Below are positions 6,196 to 10,272 of a DNA stretch of 10,272 nucleotides, in pieces. The stretch lies in contig JAICSZ010000040.1 in assembly GCA_025936615.1 (NCBI GenBank), positions 1 to 10,272 of the forward strand, read 5' to 3'. A model generated the notes under the pieces. That model made no database searches, was not told where the DNA came from, and saw only the letters and a list, made by a program, of their open reading frames with translations. Each line of letters starts with the position of its first letter. Position 1 is the first letter of the stretch. Position numbers and translations under genes: made by a program. This DNA is from Pedococcus sp. Lineage in GTDB: Bacteria > Actinomycetota > Actinomycetes > Actinomycetales > Dermatophilaceae.

Positions 6196-7046
6196 GGAGT
6201 TGCCCGACCTCCGGACGCCCCGAGCGGGCGCTGCCGCCGCCCGTCGTCGGTCGGCGCCAGCCCGCCCTGGCAGGCCGGGCAGTAGAAGATCGTCCGCTCC
6301 CGACCCGGCCCCCCGGCCATGGCGACGCGCACGGTCCCACCGCACCTGCGGCACGGCAGCCCCGACCGGGCGTGGACCCGCAGCCCCTCACCGCGTCGTC
6401 CCGACCCGGTGCTGCTGGGGACCGAACGGTGACTGGCTACGTCGATGAGCCGGTGGACCCGCGCCACGAGGGAGTCCAGGACGTCAGGCGGGAGGTCGGC
6501 CGCCGGCGTCCAGGGGTGGAGCTGCTCGAGGAACAGGGACTCGGAGGCCCACATCGTGCCGACCCCCGCGAGGTTGCGTTGGTCGAGCAGCGCGGCTGCG
6601 ATGGGCTCCCGCGAGGTGGCCAGGTTGGCGGCGGCGGTCGGGGCATCCCAGTCAGGGCCGAGCAGGTCAGGGCCGAGGTGGCCGACCAGGCGGTCCTCCT
6701 CGCTCGTCGCGACCAGGTCGAGCATGCCGAGGCGCAGCCCGAGGGCGGTCCACGTCGTCGTGCCCACCGCGGCCCGCAGGTCGTCGCGGCGCAGCCAGCC
6801 TGACGTTGCCTCCGGCCGCTGCACCCGCCACTGGCCCTCCATCCGCAGGTGGGAGTGCAGGGTGAGTCCGCTGTCGAGGCGCTGGAGAATGTGCTTGCCG
6901 CGGCTCACGACCTCGAGTGTCGTGGCACCGGTGAGGTCGACGGTCGCGACCGCGGGGAAGCGCAGGTCGCAGACCACCAGGGGCTCGCCCGCCAGTGCGC
7001 GGTCGAGCCGGTGGGCGGTGCGCCAGACGGTGTCTCCCTCAGGCAC
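6180..7046 (-). CDS. nei: Fpg/Nei family DNA glycosylase, Nei2-type
   Basis: Base-excision repair glycosylase/AP lyase of the formamidopyrimidine-glycosylase/endonuclease VIII family, which removes oxidised bases and nicks the strand. The product is 288 residues. After removal of the initiator it begins PEGDTVWRTAHRL, giving the catalytic N-terminal proline and E3. K51 in SRGKHIL and M69 in HSHLRMEG are conserved catalytic and intercalating positions. The helix-two-turn-helix is around DQRNLAGVGTMWASESLF (155-172). The zinc finger is C232-x2-C235 to C256-x2-C259 with R251. PEGD and SRGKH favour Nei2/endonuclease VIII over MutM. T164 replaces the asparagine of the common GIGN motif. The GTG start has GAGGAG five bases upstream, and lhr ends 21 bases before it, so the two are probably one transcript. 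Confidence 0.92.
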   Translation of the reverse strand: MPEGDTVWRTAHRLDRALAGEPLVVCDLRFPAVATVDLTGATTLEVVSRGKHILQRLDSGLTLHSHLRMEGQWRVQRPEATSGWLRRDDLRAAVGTTTWTALGLRLGMLDLVATSEEDRLVGHLGPDLLGPDWDAPTAAANLATSREPIAAALLDQRNLAGVGTMWASESLFLEQLHPWTPAADLPPDVLDSLVARVHRLIDVASHRSVPSSTGSGRRGEGLRVHARSGLPCRRCGGTVRVAMAGGPGRERTIFYCPACQGGLAPTDDGRRQRPLGASGGRATPYRRG

Positions 7047-7051
7047 CTCGG

Positions 7052-7057
7052 CTCCTC
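7052..7057 (-). promoter_or_regulatory. Ribosome binding site of nei
   Basis: On the minus strand GAGGAG sits five bases before the GTG at 7046, within the 21-base lhr-nei gap. It supports the GTG as the real start, which is also what gives the required PEGD N-terminus. Confidence 0.7.
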
Positions 7058-7067
7058 ACCACAGCGC

Positions 7068-10000
7068 TCAGCGCCGCAGCCGGAGACCACGCGGCGTGGC
7101 GTGGAAGCCGGCGTGGGCCAAGGCCAGCGCGAGTGGGTGGCCCGACCCCAGGACGGCGTCGCCATCGGCCTTCTCGACGGTCAACCGCCCGAGCGCGCCC
7201 TCGCGCACGGCGAGCGCCAGCGCGTCGGCGGCGGACTGCAGGCGCTCGGTGTCCTCGGTCCACGACAGCAGGGTCTTGCCGCCGCGCTCGACGTAGAGCA
7301 CGAGCTCGCCGTCGACGAGCACGACCAGCGCGCCGGCCTTGCGGGCGGGTTGGTGACCGCGGCGCCCGGCTGGGGCATCCGACACGGCATCCGACTCGTC
7401 GGCCATACCGGGCCGCTGCGGCCAGGGCAGCGCCGCTCCGTAGGCGTTGGCCGGGTCGGTGGCGGCGAGCACCATGGCCGGTGTCTCCGTGGTGTCGGCC
7501 ACGCTGCCGACCGGTCGCGCGCCCGCGCGCAGCCGGTCGACCGACCCGGTCGTCGCGAACTGCGAAGCCCCCAGGCCCTCCACGAAGTACCCGCGCCGGA
7601 CCCGTCCAGACTCCTCGGCAGCCGCCAGCACGCGGTAGACGCCGGCGAACCCGCCCGGGACGTCCTCGGCGACGACGGACCCGCGGGTCACCACGCCGTA
7701 GCGGTCGAGCAGCACCTCGGCGGTGGCATAGGCGCGGACAGTGGCGTCCGACTCGACCGGTGCCACGAGCGCCCAGCGGCCCACGCCGGTGGGCGGGCCG
7801 CCGCGCGAGGGCAGGGCAGCCCTGCCGACGCCGCGCTGTCCGGACAGTGCGCCCAGGGAGCCGCGCCGACCGGCATACCTCGTCGTGCGTGGACCGGCAG
7901 CCTGGCGCCGGTGCGCCGTGCGACCGCCCGCAAGCAGCGCGCGCAGCGGGGCGATCGTGTCGCCCGTGACGCGTCCCGCCCAGACCAGGTCCCACAGGTC
8001 GGCGAGCAGCGCGGCGTCGTCCACGGCGCCGATGCCGTCGGACAGGGTCCGGAAGAAGTAGGCGCCGCCGCCGGAGAGCGCGTCGAGCACCGCCTGCTGG
8101 GACTCGCTGACGTCGTCGTCCGACGGGGGAGCCATGGTCAGGTGGGCGGTGTCGGCGAGGTGCAGCGACACCCAGCCGTCGTCGCCGGGCAGGGAGCCGT
8201 GGCCGCGCCAGAGCACCTCGCCGCTGCTGGTGAGGTCGTCGAGCAGCGCGGGCGAGTAGTCGACGACGCGGGACGGCAGGACCAGGGTCTCGAGGGCACT
8301 CGCAGGCAGCACCGCCCCGGCCAGCTGCTCGACGGCCCGGCCCAGCCCCTCGCGACCCCGCAGGCCGCCACCGACCGACTGCCACTGCGGCAGGAAGCGC
8401 GCCAGCTCGACGGCCGCCACCGGCTCCACCTCGGCCCGCAGGGCGGCCAGCGACCGACGCCGCAGGAGCCGCAGCACCTCGGCGTCGCAGTAGTCGAGCC
8501 CGTGCACGCCGCCGCCGTTCTCGGTGGGGAGCAGCTCGCCCTCGACGACGCGTCCCGAGGAGACCAGGCGCCGCAGCGCGTCGAGCGCCACAGCCGGGCC
8601 CACCCCCCACCACGCGGCCACGGCCACGGCCGGGAACGGCCCGTGGGTGCGGGCGTAACGGCGCACGAGGTCGCCGAGCGGGTCGGGCACCGGCTCGAGG
8701 AACGCCTGCGGCACCCCGACCGGCAGCGAGCAGCCCAATGCGTCGCGCAGCCGGCCGGCATCCTCGATCGCGGCCCAGCGCTCCTCACCCGCGACCCGCA
8801 CGCGGATGAGCCGCCGCGCTCCCTCGAGCTCGACCAGCCAGCTCCCGACCTCGTTGCGCGACACGGACTCCTGGCAGCGCCGCACGATGTCGTCGAGGCC
8901 CAGGGCGCCGAGCGTGCGCAGCAGGTCGGCCACGTCCTCGGCGTCGCGGCACGCCCGCTCGGGGACCAGCCGCTGCAGCTCCGCCTCGGTGCGGGACACC
9001 TCGGCCGGGTCGAGCAGGTCACGCAGCGACAGGCCCTCGCCCCGCCCGAGCAGCTCGGAGAGGAGGGTCGGGTCGAGCGCCAGGGCTGCGGCCCGCTTCT
9101 CGGCCAGCGGGGAGTCGCCCTCGTAGAGGAACTGGGCGACGTAGCCGAACATCAGCGAGCGGGCGAACGGCGACGGCTGGGCAGACTCGACGTCGACCAT
9201 CGTGACCTCGCGCGACTCGACGGACCGCATCAGCGCCGTCAGCCCCGGCACGTCGAACACGTCCTGGACGCACTCGCGCACCGTCTCGAGCACGATCGGG
9301 AACGACGCGTACTGGGAGGCCACCTCGAGCAGCTGGGCGGCCCGCTGTCGCTGCTGCCACAGCGGCTGGCGGCGGTCGGGACGCCGGCGGGGCAGCAGCA
9401 GCGCCCGTGACGCGCACTCGCGGAAGCGCGCCGCGAACAGGGCCGACCCGCCGATCTCCGCGGTCACCAGGTCGTGGACGTCGTCGGGCTCGAGCCGCAC
9501 GAGCTCGAGGAGCTCCGCCCCCACGCCGCGCGACCCCGCGGCCCCGCCGGCCTCCTCGAACTCCAGGTCGGGCAGCCGGAAGACGATCCCGTCGTCGCCG
9601 TGCATGGCCTGCACGTCGACCCCGAACCGTTCGCGCATGCGCGCGGACACGCACAGCGCCCAGGGTGCGTGCACCTGCGCCCCGAACGGCGAGTGCACCG
9701 CGACCCGCCAGTCGCCGATCTCGTCGCGGAATCGCTCGACGACGATGGTGCGGTCGTCGGGGACGTGGCGGGTGGCCTCGCGCTGCTCGGCGAGGTAGGC
9801 GAGCAGGTTGTCAGCGGCCCACTCGTCGAGCCCCGCCGCCTCGACCCGGTCGCGTGCCTTGGCGTCCGGCAGCCCCACCACCTCACGGACGAAGGCCCCC
9901 ACCGCGCGCCCCAGCTCGGCGGGCCGACCCTGCTGGTCGCCCTTCCAGAACGGCAGCCGTCCGGGTAGCCCTGGGGCAGGCGTCACGAGCACCCGGTCGT

Positions 10001-10271
10001 GGGTGATGTCCTCGATCCGCCAGGTGGAGGTGCCGAGGGTGAACACGTCGCCCACCCGCGACTCGTAGACCATCTCCTCGTCGAGCTCGCCCACCCGCCG
10101 CCCGGCGCCCTCGCTGGAGGCGAGGAACACGGCATACAGGCCCCTGTCGGGGATGGTGCCGCCCGAGGTGACGGCGAGGCGCTGGGCGCCCGGCCGCCCG
10201 GTGAGCGTGCCGGTCACCCGGTCCCACACGATGCGTGGGCTCAGCTCGGCGAACTCGTCGCTCGGGTACCG
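7068..10271 (-). CDS. lhr: Lhr-type ATP-dependent helicase, C-terminal two thirds (5' end outside window)
   Basis: Large superfamily-2 DNA-repair helicase. Here 1067 codons are visible; the frame stays open to the right edge, so the GTG at 10229 is internal and the RecA-like ATPase motifs lie off the window. Relatives are ~1500 residues. Just after the edge, YPSDEFAEL and RIVWDR are typical post-helicase sequence. SGGTIPDRGLYAVFL, RVGELDEEMVYESRVGDVFT, TWRIEDITHDRVLVTPAPG and GRLPFWKGD form the conserved Lhr-core beta-rich region. Winged-helix segments and the long C-terminal domain follow (for example DALRRLVSSGRVVEGELLP). In mycobacterial Lhr this C-terminal domain drives oligomerisation and resembles the AlkZ/YcaQ glycosylase fold. 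The end reads HPLALALAHAGFHATPRGLRL. No frameshift is seen. It leads directly into nei. Confidence 0.95.
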   Translation of the reverse strand, partial: RYPSDEFAELSPRIVWDRVTGTLTGRPGAQRLAVTSGGTIPDRGLYAVFLASSEGAGRRVGELDEEMVYESRVGDVFTLGTSTWRIEDITHDRVLVTPAPGLPGRLPFWKGDQQGRPAELGRAVGAFVREVVGLPDAKARDRVEAAGLDEWAADNLLAYLAEQREATRHVPDDRTIVVERFRDEIGDWRVAVHSPFGAQVHAPWALCVSARMRERFGVDVQAMHGDDGIVFRLPDLEFEEAGGAAGSRGVGAELLELVRLEPDDVHDLVTAEIGGSALFAARFRECASRALLLPRRRPDRRQPLWQQRQRAAQLLEVASQYASFPIVLETVRECVQDVFDVPGLTALMRSVESREVTMVDVESAQPSPFARSLMFGYVAQFLYEGDSPLAEKRAAALALDPTLLSELLGRGEGLSLRDLLDPAEVSRTEAELQRLVPERACRDAEDVADLLRTLGALGLDDIVRRCQESVSRNEVGSWLVELEGARRLIRVRVAGEERWAAIEDAGRLRDALGCSLPVGVPQAFLEPVPDPLGDLVRRYARTHGPFPAVAVAAWWGVGPAVALDALRRLVSSGRVVEGELLPTENGGGVHGLDYCDAEVLRLLRRRSLAALRAEVEPVAAVELARFLPQWQSVGGGLRGREGLGRAVEQLAGAVLPASALETLVLPSRVVDYSPALLDDLTSSGEVLWRGHGSLPGDDGWVSLHLADTAHLTMAPPSDDDVSESQQAVLDALSGGGAYFFRTLSDGIGAVDDAALLADLWDLVWAGRVTGDTIAPLRALLAGGRTAHRRQAAGPRTTRYAGRRGSLGALSGQRGVGRAALPSRGGPPTGVGRWALVAPVESDATVRAYATAEVLLDRYGVVTRGSVVAEDVPGGFAGVYRVLAAAEESGRVRRGYFVEGLGASQFATTGSVDRLRAGARPVGSVADTTETPAMVLAATDPANAYGAALPWPQRPGMADESDAVSDAPAGRRGHQPARKAGALVVLVDGELVLYVERGGKTLLSWTEDTERLQSAADALALAVREGALGRLTVEKADGDAVLGSGHPLALALAHAGFHATPRGLRLRR

Positions 10272-10272
10272 C

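Noticed and set aside
2251..7882. 14-base repeat ACCGGCATACCTCG at 2251 and 7869
   Set aside because: Both copies encode Arg-Tyr-Ala-Gly in unrelated proteins. A match this long is expected by chance in biased 10-kb sequence, apart from the TATGCC bias reported separately.
6849..9410. An 853-codon open frame on the plus strand opposite lhr
   Set aside because: It is antisense to a strongly conserved lhr frame, is rich in Arg, Gly, His and Pro, and has no recognisable domain. Long antisense frames are common in high-GC genes because stop codons are rare.
10229..10229. GTG at 10229 as the start of lhr
   Set aside because: The frame stays open to the window edge and encodes conserved Lhr sequence (YPSDEFAEL) before this codon, so the gene continues outside.

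Overview
This window looks like the chromosome of a high-GC actinobacterium, probably a Micrococcales member close to Intrasporangiaceae. That placement is inferred from base composition, codon use and gene order, not from a database search. The order ftsK, rimO, pgsA, cinA-type amidohydrolase, clgR, then DNA-repair genes is the conserved actinobacterial block that usually leads on to recA/recX. I see no insertion sequence, prophage, CRISPR array, tRNA or rRNA. Every interval longer than about 110 bases is coding.

Layout. The left edge carries the last ~197 codons of the FtsK DNA translocase. A small six-segment ion-channel-like membrane protein follows, which meets an M19 dipeptidase gene on the other strand tail to tail. 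The dipeptidase is divergent from rimO across only 33 bases. rimO, pgsA and the CinA C-terminal-domain gene form a tight forward operon in which both junctions are 4-base GTGA overlaps. After a 105-base regulatory gap comes clgR with a strong ribosome binding site, then a GrpB-family gene 11 bases later. The right third is on the minus strand: lhr (5' end beyond the window) followed 21 bases later by an Nei2-type DNA glycosylase, whose end overlaps the end of the GrpB gene by 16 bases.

How the genes fit together. FtsK (chromosome segregation), PgsA (anionic phospholipids), RimO (ribosomal S12 modification), ClgR (Clp protease regulon) and the NMN amidohydrolase are housekeeping functions. lhr-nei pairs a repair helicase with a base-excision glycosylase in one transcript.

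No clearly new multi-gene system is present. The observations most worth checking are: three start codons, on both strands, preceded 6-7 bases upstream by a TAGnGT hexamer, which fits leaderless transcripts; two of these promoters being back to back; a strong bias for TATGCC over TACGCC despite high GC; and a potassium-channel-like pore with an altered selectivity filter.
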